Shown here one piece after another: positions 44,893-51,849 of a stretch of 64,000 nt of DNA. Made by a program: the position numbers and the translations under genes. The stretch covers positions 1 to 64,000 of the forward strand of contig NZ_VIRM01000051.1 of assembly GCF_006874475.1 (NCBI RefSeq), read 5' to 3'. The notes under the pieces were generated by a model. It saw only the letters and a list, made by a program, of their open reading frames with translations, was not told the origin of the DNA and did no database searches. The DNA comes from Microbispora hainanensis (GTDB taxonomy: Bacteria; Actinomycetota; Actinomycetes; Streptosporangiales; Streptosporangiaceae). Every line of letters begins with the position of its first letter. The first letter of the stretch is position 1.

Positions 44893-44933
44893 AAGGCCGC
44901 GTGGCGGCGCCTGCGACGGGCCCGGACATGGCT

Positions 44934-44960
44934 CGGGGCGCCCCTGGACGGAGCGCCCCG
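44934..44960. terminator. Hairpin downstream of the enoyl-CoA hydratase gene
   Basis: CGGGGCGC pairs with GCGCCCCG over an 11-base loop, between convergent genes. Confidence 0.6.
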
Positions 44961-44991
44961 AACGGTCCTGCGGGCCTGTGAGGGAGTGTGG

Positions 44992-45789
44992 TCACTCGCC
45001 CTTCCAGACGGGGGCGCGCTTCTCGGCGAAGGCCGCCGCGCCCTCCATCGCGTCCTTCGAGGTGAAGACCGGGCCCACGATCTCGCCCTGCCTGCGGAAC
45101 ATCTCGTCGAGCGCCCAGTCGGCCGACTCGACGATGACCCGCTTGGTCGCGGCGAGCGCCAGCGGCGCGTTCGCGGCGATCCTGCGGGCCAGTTCGAGCG
45201 CGCCGTTGAGCGCCTCGCCCGGATACGTGATCAGGTTGACCAGCCCCAGCTCGTACAGCCGGGCCGCCGGATAGTGGTCGCCGGTCAGGGCGATCTCCAT
45301 GGCGGCGTGGTACGGGATCCGGCGCGGCAGCCGCATGATCCCGCCCGCGCCGGCGACCAGGCCGCGCTTGGGCTCGGGAAGGCCGAACTTGGCCTCCTCG
45401 GACGCCACGATGATGTCGCACGACAGCGCCAGCTCGAAGCCGCCCGCCAGCGCGTACCCCTCGACGGCGGCGAGGACGGGCTTCTTGGGCGGCGCCTCGG
45501 TGATGCCGCCGAAGCCCCGGCCCTCGACCACCGGCATGTCGCCGGTGAGGAAGCCCTTCAGGTCCATGCCTGCCGAGAACGTGCCGCCGGCCCCGGTGAG
45601 GACGATCACGGACACGTCGGGGCTGTCGTCCAGCTCGTCCATGGCGGCGGCGATCCCGCGCGCCACCGCGCCGTTCACGGCGTTCCTGGCCTTGGGACGG
45701 TTGATGGTGACGACGGCCACGCCGCCGTCGACGATCTCTACGAGTACCACGTCCGGCTCAGCGGCCGGCCCGGAGTTGACCTCGGACAC
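44992..45789 (-). CDS. Enoyl-CoA hydratase/crotonase family protein
   Basis: A 265-residue crotonase. The oxyanion-hole segments are GGTFSAGMDLKGFLTG and YALAGGFELALSCDIIVASE; the Glu pair region reads FGLPEPKRGLVAGAGGIMRL. The substitution pattern suggests a hydratase or isomerase acting on acyl-CoA. GTG at 45789 follows GAGGTCAG. It lies 15 bases after the SDR gene at 45805-46584, so the two form a beta-oxidation-like operon. Confidence 0.92.
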   Translation of the reverse strand: MSEVNSGPAAEPDVVLVEIVDGGVAVVTINRPKARNAVNGAVARGIAAAMDELDDSPDVSVIVLTGAGGTFSAGMDLKGFLTGDMPVVEGRGFGGITEAPPKKPVLAAVEGYALAGGFELALSCDIIVASEEAKFGLPEPKRGLVAGAGGIMRLPRRIPYHAAMEIALTGDHYPAARLYELGLVNLITYPGEALNGALELARRIAANAPLALAATKRVIVESADWALDEMFRRQGEIVGPVFTSKDAMEGAAAFAEKRAPVWKGE

Positions 45790-45804
45790 CTGACCTCACT
45801 CGCC

Positions 45805-46584
45805 TTACTTGGGCTGGAAGCGGATGCCGCCGTCGAAGCGGATGACCTCGCCGTTCATGTAGTCGTTCTCGATCAGCGCGCGCACCAGGTGTCCGAACTC
45901 GGAGGCCTTGCCGAGCCGCTTGGGGAACGCCACGGGCGCGATGAGCTTGGCCTTGAACTCCTCGGCGTTCTTGTCGCCGATCTTCCCGTAGATCGGGGTG
46001 TCGATGATGCCCGGGGCGATGGTCAGCACGCGGACGCCGATGGCCGCGAGGTCGCGGGCCGCGGGGAGGGTCATGCCGATGATGCCGCCCTTGGACGCGG
46101 AGTACGCCACCTGACCCGTCTGACCCTCGATGCCGGCCACCGACGCGGTGTTGACGACGACGCCGCGGGCGCCGTCCTCGTCCACCGGCTCGGTCTTGGC
46201 CATGGCCGCCGCGCCGATGCGCATGAGGTTGAAGGTGCCGATCAGGTTGACGTCGATCACCTTGCGGTAGGACGCCAGGTCGTGCGGCGAGCCGTCCCGG
46301 TTGACCGTGCGCTGGGCCCAGCCGATGCCGGCGCTGCTGATCACGGCGCGCAACGGCTTGCCGGTGGCGACCGCGGTGTCCACCGCGGCCTGCACCGACG
46401 CCTCGTCGGCCACGTCGGTGTGGGCGAACACGCCGCCGATCTCGTCGGCCAGCGCCTTGCCGCGCTCCGCGTTCAGGTCGGCCACGACCACGGTCGCGCC
46501 GACGCTGGCCAGCTCGCGAGCCGTGGCCTCGCCGAGGCCGCTGGCACCGCCCGAGATGATTGCTGCTGCTCCGTTCAGATCCAT
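45805..46584 (-). CDS. SDR family NAD(P)-dependent oxidoreductase, 3-hydroxyacyl-CoA dehydrogenase type 2-like
   Basis: A 259-residue short-chain dehydrogenase. The cofactor loop is AAIISGGASGLGEATARELA and VVVADLNAERG favours NAD. The catalytic residues are Ser in VVVNTASVAGIEG and Tyr/Lys in QVAYSASKGGIIGMTLPAAR. Residues such as RVLTIAPGIIDTPIYGKIGD resemble type II 3-hydroxyacyl-CoA dehydrogenases, which fits the crotonase gene next to it. Confidence 0.92.
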   Translation of the reverse strand: MDLNGAAAIISGGASGLGEATARELASVGATVVVADLNAERGKALADEIGGVFAHTDVADEASVQAAVDTAVATGKPLRAVISSAGIGWAQRTVNRDGSPHDLASYRKVIDVNLIGTFNLMRIGAAAMAKTEPVDEDGARGVVVNTASVAGIEGQTGQVAYSASKGGIIGMTLPAARDLAAIGVRVLTIAPGIIDTPIYGKIGDKNAEEFKAKLIAPVAFPKRLGKASEFGHLVRALIENDYMNGEVIRFDGGIRFQPK

Positions 46585-46617
46585 AGCCGGACCTTAACGC
46601 GCGAACCGAATGAAGTT

Positions 46618-46965
46618 CTACTCGGGGTGCTGCAAAATCGCGGTATCGACGTCGGGGTAGACCTTGATCCGCCGATCCAGGCCGGTCGTGCGCAGGATGC
46701 GGGCCACCGGAGGCTGCGGCGAGGCGAGGGACACACCCCCGCCCTCGCTCGTGGCGAGCCGCCATGCCTCGATGAGCACGCTGAGCCCGCTCGAGTCCAT
46801 GAACGACAGCTCGGCGAGGTCCAGCACGAGCGTCGGGCCGTCGTCGCGTATGGCGTCCCGTATCTCGTCACGCAGGAACGGAGCCGTGAACAAGTCGAGC
46901 TCCCCCTCCACGGCCACCACCACGACGGCGTTGGAAAGCGATTGGCGGGCGAGCCGCAGCTTCAT
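46618..46965 (-). CDS. STAS domain anti-sigma factor antagonist
   Basis: A 115-residue STAS protein. The phosphorylation site is in LSFMDSSGLSVLIEA (Ser58 or Ser59). Such antagonists bind anti-sigma kinases when unphosphorylated and are reactivated by SpoIIE-type phosphatases. The one at 31650-33878 is a candidate partner by family only. It begins MKLRLARQSLSNAVVVVAVE, and the start has GAGGAGGTCC upstream. Confidence 0.92.
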   Translation of the reverse strand: MKLRLARQSLSNAVVVVAVEGELDLFTAPFLRDEIRDAIRDDGPTLVLDLAELSFMDSSGLSVLIEAWRLATSEGGGVSLASPQPPVARILRTTGLDRRIKVYPDVDTAILQHPE

Positions 46966-47005
46966 CGTCGGGACCTCCTCAGCTCCGGCCCACTTTACTT
47001 ATCCA

Positions 47006-47758
47006 TCACCCCGGCTGAGCAGGGACGGCGAAGCCATAGGGAAGTTCGAGCCGGTGTGCGGCCAGCAACCGCGCGTCGGCGAGCAGCTCGCGCGTCGGCC
47101 CGTCGGCCGCGATCACCCCCTCGGACATGACCAGCGAGCGCTCGCACAGCTCCAGCGCGTACGGCAGGTCGTGGGTGACCATCAGCACGGTCACGTCCAG
47201 GCTTCTGAGAATCTCGGCCAGCTCCCGGCGGGAGGCCGGGTCGAGGTTCGACGACGGCTCGTCGAGCACGAGGATCTCCGGCTCCATCGCCAGCACCGTG
47301 GCCACCGCCACCCGCCGGCGCTGGCCGAAGGACAGGTGGTGCGGCGGCCGGTCGATCGCGTCCAGCATGCCGACCCGCTCCAGCGCGTCGCGTACGCGGC
47401 GGTCGAGCTCCGCGCCGCGCAGCCCGAGGTTGGCCGGGCCGAACGCGACGTCCTCCCGCACCGTCGGCATGAAGAGCTGGTCGTCCGGATCCTGGAACAC
47501 CAGCCCGACCCGGCGGCGGATCTCCCGCAGGGTGTCCGCGCGTACGGGGAGCCCGGCCACCTCCACCGTCCCGTGGCCGGCCGTGAGGATGCCGTTGAGG
47601 TGCATGACGAGCGTGGTCTTGCCCGCGCCGTTCGGGCCGAGCAGGGCGACCCGCTCTCCCCGCTCGATCGTCAGGTCCACGCCGTACAACGCCTGCGTCC
47701 CGTCCGGATAGGCGTACGCGAGCCTGCTCACCGTGAGGGAGGGGCTGCCGGAGGTCAT
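47006..47758 (-). CDS. cbiO: Energy-coupling factor transporter ATP-binding protein (nickel/cobalt)
   Basis: A 250-residue ABC ATPase. Walker A GPNGAGKTT (41-49), Q-loop VFQDPDDQLF, signature LSFGQRRRVAVA and Walker B ILVLDEPSSNLD are all intact. It powers metal uptake together with CbiQ and CbiM/N. Its ATG overlaps the cbiQ stop by four bases (ATGA). It is the last gene of the cbiMN-cbiQ-cbiO unit. Confidence 0.94.
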   Translation of the reverse strand: MTSGSPSLTVSRLAYAYPDGTQALYGVDLTIERGERVALLGPNGAGKTTLVMHLNGILTAGHGTVEVAGLPVRADTLREIRRRVGLVFQDPDDQLFMPTVREDVAFGPANLGLRGAELDRRVRDALERVGMLDAIDRPPHHLSFGQRRRVAVATVLAMEPEILVLDEPSSNLDPASRRELAEILRSLDVTVLMVTHDLPYALELCERSLVMSEGVIAADGPTRELLADARLLAAHRLELPYGFAVPAQPG

Positions 47759-48519
47759 GTCGTGCTCCACGCCAGTAGGGCCGTCACCGCGGCGAGGCAA
47801 GGCAGCATGCCCGCCATCGCCCAGTCTCGCCCAGTTGCTGATATATCCCTAATCGTCGGCATCTCGCCCATATAGCCGCGGCTCAGCATGGCGAGATGGA
47901 CCCGCTCCCCCCGCTCGTACGCGCGGATGAACAGGGCGCCCGCCGACTTCGCCAGCACGGGGGCCTGCCGGAGGTCGCGGGCGACGAATCCCCGCGACTC
48001 CCTGGCGATCCGCATGCGCCGCATCTGGTCGAGGATCACGTCGAGGTAGCGCAGCATGAACGTCGCGATCTGCACGAGCAGCCGGGGCAGCCGCAGCCGC
48101 TCGGCGCCGAGCAGCATCATGCGGGGCTCGGTCGTGGCCGCGAGCAGGATCGAGGCGACCACCCCCAAGGTGGCCTTGGCCAGGATGTTCCAGGCCGCCC
48201 ACAGGCCGGGCGCGCTCAACGACAGGCCGAGCACCTGCACCCGCTCACCCGTGCCGATCAGCGGAATAGCCAGCGCGAACAGCACGAACGGCACCTCGAT
48301 GGCCATGCGCCGCACGATCGTGCCCGCCGGCACCCGGGCGGCGGCCGCGACGGCGGCCAGCAGCAGCGCGTCGACGGCGAACGCCCAGAAGCGCTCGCGC
48401 GGCGTGGCGACCACGAACACCGCGAACGCGACGACCGCCGCCAGCTTGCACTGGGGCGGCAGCCGGTGGACGGGCGTGTCGGCGGGCCGGTAGATCGGGT
48501 GATGGTGTCCGGCGCTCAC
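47755..48519 (-). CDS. cbiQ: Energy-coupling factor transporter transmembrane protein (nickel/cobalt)
   Basis: A 254-residue membrane protein of the CbiQ/EcfT family with about five membrane segments. The coupling motifs that contact the ATPase are ARESRGFVARDL and MLSRGYMGEMPT. The N-terminus MSAGHHHPIYRPADTPVHRL is His-rich. GTG start at 48519. It lies 147 bases after cbiMN and is translationally coupled to cbiO. Confidence 0.93.
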   Translation of the reverse strand: MSAGHHHPIYRPADTPVHRLPPQCKLAAVVAFAVFVVATPRERFWAFAVDALLLAAVAAAARVPAGTIVRRMAIEVPFVLFALAIPLIGTGERVQVLGLSLSAPGLWAAWNILAKATLGVVASILLAATTEPRMMLLGAERLRLPRLLVQIATFMLRYLDVILDQMRRMRIARESRGFVARDLRQAPVLAKSAGALFIRAYERGERVHLAMLSRGYMGEMPTIRDISATGRDWAMAGMLPCLAAVTALLAWSTT

Positions 48520-48666
48520 TTCGCACTCACCGTGTCTTCATCCCGTGTCATCATCCCGTGTCGTCATGGCCGACCACGTCCCGCCCGGCACGCGGGCAGG
48601 GCGCTCACGGCCTCGCCGGCGCAGTGTTCGCCGTGCCCGCCGTGCGGGTCGTCGTGCTCGCGCGGC

Positions 48667-49716
48667 TCACCGGGCGCTCGCGGGCGTCATCGCGTCGGTT
48701 CCGCGCCTGCGCCGGCGGACGACGTAGAACACGCCGCCTCCGGCCGCGACCGTCAGCGCGACGCCCGCCACCCCGGCCAGGCCGTTGGACAGCCGCTGAT
48801 CGTCCACACCCTTGACGCTGTATCCGGCCAGCGGGCCGTTCTCCGCCGTGTGCGGCTTCTCCTGCGCGCTCAGGCCCTTGTCGGCCGCCACCTTCTCCAG
48901 CCCGTCGGGGGCGCTGGAGGCGTAGAACGAGACGACGCCGGCCAGCAGCACGGCCACGAGCGCGCCGCCCACCAGGACCGGGCGCAGACCTATACGGGCC
49001 GGGGGAGCCTCCGGAGCCGCCGGCCCGACCTCGACGTCCCCGTCGGCGGTGCGCAGCGTCAGCGTCCTGGTCATGCCACGCGCGCCGTACACGAGGTCGG
49101 GACGCACGGCCAGCACACTGCTCACGGTGAGCGCGGTGATGAAGCCCTCGCCGAGGCCGATGAGCAGGTGCACGCCGCCCATCGCGGCGGCGACCGAGCC
49201 CAGCTCGATCGGCGCGGTGCCGCCTAGCCAGAACAGGGCCGTGAACACGAGCGCCGCCGATGGCACGGAGACCAGCGCCGCCACGAACGACGCGGCCACC
49301 AGCGTCGCCCGCCCGCGCGGCGCACCCCTGGTGATCAGCCGGAAGACCGCCCAGCCGACGACCGAGGTCACGATCGCCATCAGCGTGATGTTGACGCCCA
49401 GCGCGGTCAGCCCGCCGTCGGCGAAGAAGAACCCCTGCACGAGCAGCACGACCGCGACGCACAACACGGCGGTATACGGCCCGACGAGTATCGCCGCCAG
49501 GGCCCCGCCGAGCAGGTGACCGCTGGTGCCGGCCGCCACGGGGAAGTTGAGCATCTGCGCCGCGAAGATGAACGCGGCCACCAGGCCCGCCATGGGGGCG
49601 GTTCTGTCGTCGAGCTCCCGTTTGGCGCCCCGAAGGCACACGGCCACCCCGGCGGCGGCGAAGACTCCGGCACCGACGGACACGGGGACGTCGAAGAACC
49701 CATCGGGCACATGCAC
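48667..49716 (-). CDS. cbiM: Nickel/cobalt ECF substrate-binding protein, CbiM fused to CbiN/PDGLE domain
   Basis: A 349-residue fusion. The N-terminal MHVPDGFFDVPVSVGAGVFA carries the metal-binding Met1-His2 of the CbiM/NikM family, and about seven membrane helices follow (to about 220). The C-terminal part (about 248-340) has two helices enclosing SSAPDGLEKVAADKGLSAQE, a PDGLE/CbiN-like accessory domain. Whether nickel or cobalt is carried cannot be read from the protein, but a Nur-like box upstream (49776-49792) favours nickel. Confidence 0.92.
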   Translation of the reverse strand: MHVPDGFFDVPVSVGAGVFAAAGVAVCLRGAKRELDDRTAPMAGLVAAFIFAAQMLNFPVAAGTSGHLLGGALAAILVGPYTAVLCVAVVLLVQGFFFADGGLTALGVNITLMAIVTSVVGWAVFRLITRGAPRGRATLVAASFVAALVSVPSAALVFTALFWLGGTAPIELGSVAAAMGGVHLLIGLGEGFITALTVSSVLAVRPDLVYGARGMTRTLTLRTADGDVEVGPAAPEAPPARIGLRPVLVGGALVAVLLAGVVSFYASSAPDGLEKVAADKGLSAQEKPHTAENGPLAGYSVKGVDDQRLSNGLAGVAGVALTVAAGGGVFYVVRRRRRGTDAMTPASAR

Positions 49717-49775
49717 GGCTTATAACCCCTTCGAAACGGGCGAATCCCCTCCCACTTTAGAGCACCATGTTGTAG

Positions 49776-49792
49776 TTGCAAATAATTCGCAA
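49776..49792 (-). promoter_or_regulatory. Nur-like nickel-responsive operator upstream of cbiMNQO
   Basis: TTGCAA-ATAAT-TCGCAA, a near-perfect match to the Nur box tTGCaa-N5-ttGCAA known from Streptomyces coelicolor nickel genes. It lies 60-76 bases upstream of the cbiM start, just after the stop of the glycosyltransferase gene. Confidence 0.65.
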
Positions 49793-51703
49793 TTAGCGCT
49801 GCCGCAGGAGCCTGGCCATCCGCCTGACCACGGTCAGCGGGGTCGCCACCCGCACCGACACGCTGAGCCGCCGGTTGACCGCCGTGGCGTACGGCCGGAC
49901 GGTCCACTGCGCCACTCCCCCTCTCAGCGCGCCGCGCCACCACCGCAGGGGCCGGTCGAGCGCGTCGGCCTCGGCGACCTTGACCGGGAATCGCACCGGA
50001 GGGCCGCCGAGGCCGAGTTCGAGGTAGGCGTCCCAGGTGCCGGGCCGCAGGCCGGCGGTCTCGGCCGCGAACTCCCGCGGCCCGGCCGCCACCGCCCGCT
50101 CACGGTGTTCGCGTCCCGACGCCCGTTCACGCCAGATCACCTGCCGTACGGCCGCGGCGGCCGCCTCCTCGCCCACCGTCGCCCTGCCCTCCACGCGCAG
50201 CCGCCTGCCCCGCCACCACGTCCGCGTCAGCCGTACGACGGCGGGGACCCGCACGACGTGGCCCCCGAGGTCGAGACCGAGATGGCCGTGAGACCGGGTG
50301 AGGAAGGGCACCGCGACGACCCCGCCCACCAGGTGGGCGGCCGGAACGCCGACGCCGGGTTCGCGGCGGGAGCCGAGCCGGGCGAGCCGGCGCGCCCCCT
50401 CGCACTCGACGGCCACGTGGACGTCCCACACTCCGGGCGGCAGCGCCGCCACGTCGAGCACCGCGGTGAAGGATCCGACGGCGCCGGTCGCGCCGCGCGT
50501 CACGACGGGCACGCGTTCCCGGCGCGACATGCGCTCGCGCAAGACCAGGCCCACGGCACCGGTCAACTCCGCACCGGTCAACCCCGTGCCGCTCGGGAGG
50601 CCGCCCGAGAGGCCGCCCGATATGCCGCCCGATATGCCGCCCGATATGCCGTCCCTGTCGCCGAGGACGGCCCACCCTTCGATCACCAGGCGGTCGCCCC
50701 GCCACTCGACACCGGTCAGCCGGTGCCGTAGCGGCGCGGCCTCCACGAGCGCGAGCCGTACGAGCCGGTCGGGGTCGTCGAGCGCGGCGACGCGGGCGGC
50801 GTCCACGCCGTCGAGACCGGCGCGCACGCCCGGTGTCAGCCACTGACCGCAGATGTCGGCCACCTCGACGGCGATCTTCTCGCGCTCGGCCTCGCAGGCC
50901 GCCAGGAACGGCACCCCGAGCTGGGCGAGCACGTCGCGGCGCAGGTGCCGCAGGAGCAGGCGGTCGCGCAGCGCGCCGGGCGGCACGTGCCGCGTCATGA
51001 CCTCGATGGGCGTGCGGACCACGCGCAGCCAGCCGAGCGGATCCCGCGCGGACGCCTCGCCCCAGCCCTCCGCGGAATAGCCGCCCTCCGCGTGATAGCA
51101 GTCCCCGTCGGCGACCACCGAGATCACCTGCGCGTGGCAGTACGCGTGGACGGCGAAGGTCATGTCCTCGCCACGCCGCTGCGTCTCGTCGAACCGGATG
51201 GCGTGCCGGTCCAGGAAGTCCCGGCGGAAGAGCTTGAAGCAGGTCAGATCGTCATAGACGGCGGTTAAGGAGGCCCTGTCGGCGCTCTCCCGCAGCCCCG
51301 GGCGGGCGCCGGAGATTCTTCCCACGACGACGTCGGCGCCGTTCCGGTCGGCCGCGGCGACGAGGCGGGCCAGCGCGTCGGGGGCGAGGTGGTCCCCGGC
51401 ATCGCAGAAGAAGACGTATCGGCCGGATGCTCGTTCGAGTCCGCGGTTGCGGGCGCCGCCGGGCGTGCCGGGCTGGGCGTCCCGGATCACGGTGATCACG
51501 CGCGGATGGTGGGCGGCGTAGAGGCCGAGCAGCGCGCGGGTTCCGTCCCGCGAACCGCCGTCGACCACGACGATCTCCTTGGCGACCCGCTGCACGAGCA
51601 ACGAGGTGAGGCAACGGTCGAGCGACGCCCGGCGGTTGTACGCCGGGACGACGACGCTGACGTCGATCCCCCGATCGACGCGTTGGCCACTCCCCGTATC
51701 CAT
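49793..51703 (-). CDS. Glycosyltransferase family 2 protein with long C-terminal region
   Basis: A 636-residue protein. Residues about 12-230 form a GT-A fold: VSVVVPAYNRRASLDRCLTS, EIVVVDGGSRDGTRALLGLY, GARNRGLERASGRYVFFCDA (acceptor-side DxD-like region) and FDETQRRGEDMTFAVHAYCH. The remaining 400 residues are beta-rich with GRRLRVEGRATVGEEAAAAA-type repeats, as in envelope polymer synthases. A run of ISGG repeats (about 360-372) is encoded by 12-bp tandem repeats. The substrate is unknown. Confidence 0.88.
   Translation of the reverse strand: MDTGSGQRVDRGIDVSVVVPAYNRRASLDRCLTSLLVQRVAKEIVVVDGGSRDGTRALLGLYAAHHPRVITVIRDAQPGTPGGARNRGLERASGRYVFFCDAGDHLAPDALARLVAAADRNGADVVVGRISGARPGLRESADRASLTAVYDDLTCFKLFRRDFLDRHAIRFDETQRRGEDMTFAVHAYCHAQVISVVADGDCYHAEGGYSAEGWGEASARDPLGWLRVVRTPIEVMTRHVPPGALRDRLLLRHLRRDVLAQLGVPFLAACEAEREKIAVEVADICGQWLTPGVRAGLDGVDAARVAALDDPDRLVRLALVEAAPLRHRLTGVEWRGDRLVIEGWAVLGDRDGISGGISGGISGGLSGGLPSGTGLTGAELTGAVGLVLRERMSRRERVPVVTRGATGAVGSFTAVLDVAALPPGVWDVHVAVECEGARRLARLGSRREPGVGVPAAHLVGGVVAVPFLTRSHGHLGLDLGGHVVRVPAVVRLTRTWWRGRRLRVEGRATVGEEAAAAAVRQVIWRERASGREHRERAVAAGPREFAAETAGLRPGTWDAYLELGLGGPPVRFPVKVAEADALDRPLRWWRGALRGGVAQWTVRPYATAVNRRLSVSVRVATPLTVVRRMARLLRQR
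50600..50647 (-). repeat. Four 12-bp tandem repeats inside the glycosyltransferase gene
   Basis: GCCGCCCGATAT occurs three times exactly (50612-50647) after one variant copy (50600-50611). It encodes the ISGG/LSGG repeats of the linker between the catalytic domain and the C-terminal region. Confidence 0.8.
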
Positions 51704-51814
51704 TGCACTTCATTATGTGCCGACGACCCGCCCCACCTCCGGCTGCGCCGCGCCGGGCGCGTACATCGCGTTCACCGCGACGGAGTAGCGGGTGCGGCGC
51801 GCGACGCGGCAAAC

Positions 51815-51824
51815 TGAGCGCTCA
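51815..51824 (+). promoter_or_regulatory. LacI-family operator candidate for the beta-glucosidase/LacI gene
   Basis: TGAGCGCTCA, a perfect palindrome with a central CG, lies 26 bases before the start. It resembles the core of the CebR/CelR operator TGGGAGCGCTCCCA. The LacI domain encoded by the gene itself is the obvious candidate to bind it. Confidence 0.6.
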
Positions 51825-51849
51825 CCGAGTCACCGGGGGTTTCGCGTAG

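Noticed and set aside
43813-47130. A 1105-codon open frame on the plus strand
   Set aside because: It is Arg/Gly/Pro/Ala-rich low-complexity sequence in the wrong frame over clear SDR, crotonase, STAS and ABC genes; long spurious frames are expected in such GC-rich DNA.
49717-49792. Cobalamin riboswitch before the ECF transporter
   Set aside because: The region before the start codon is under 80 bases up to the previous gene and has no B12-box-like sequence; a Nur box explains it better.
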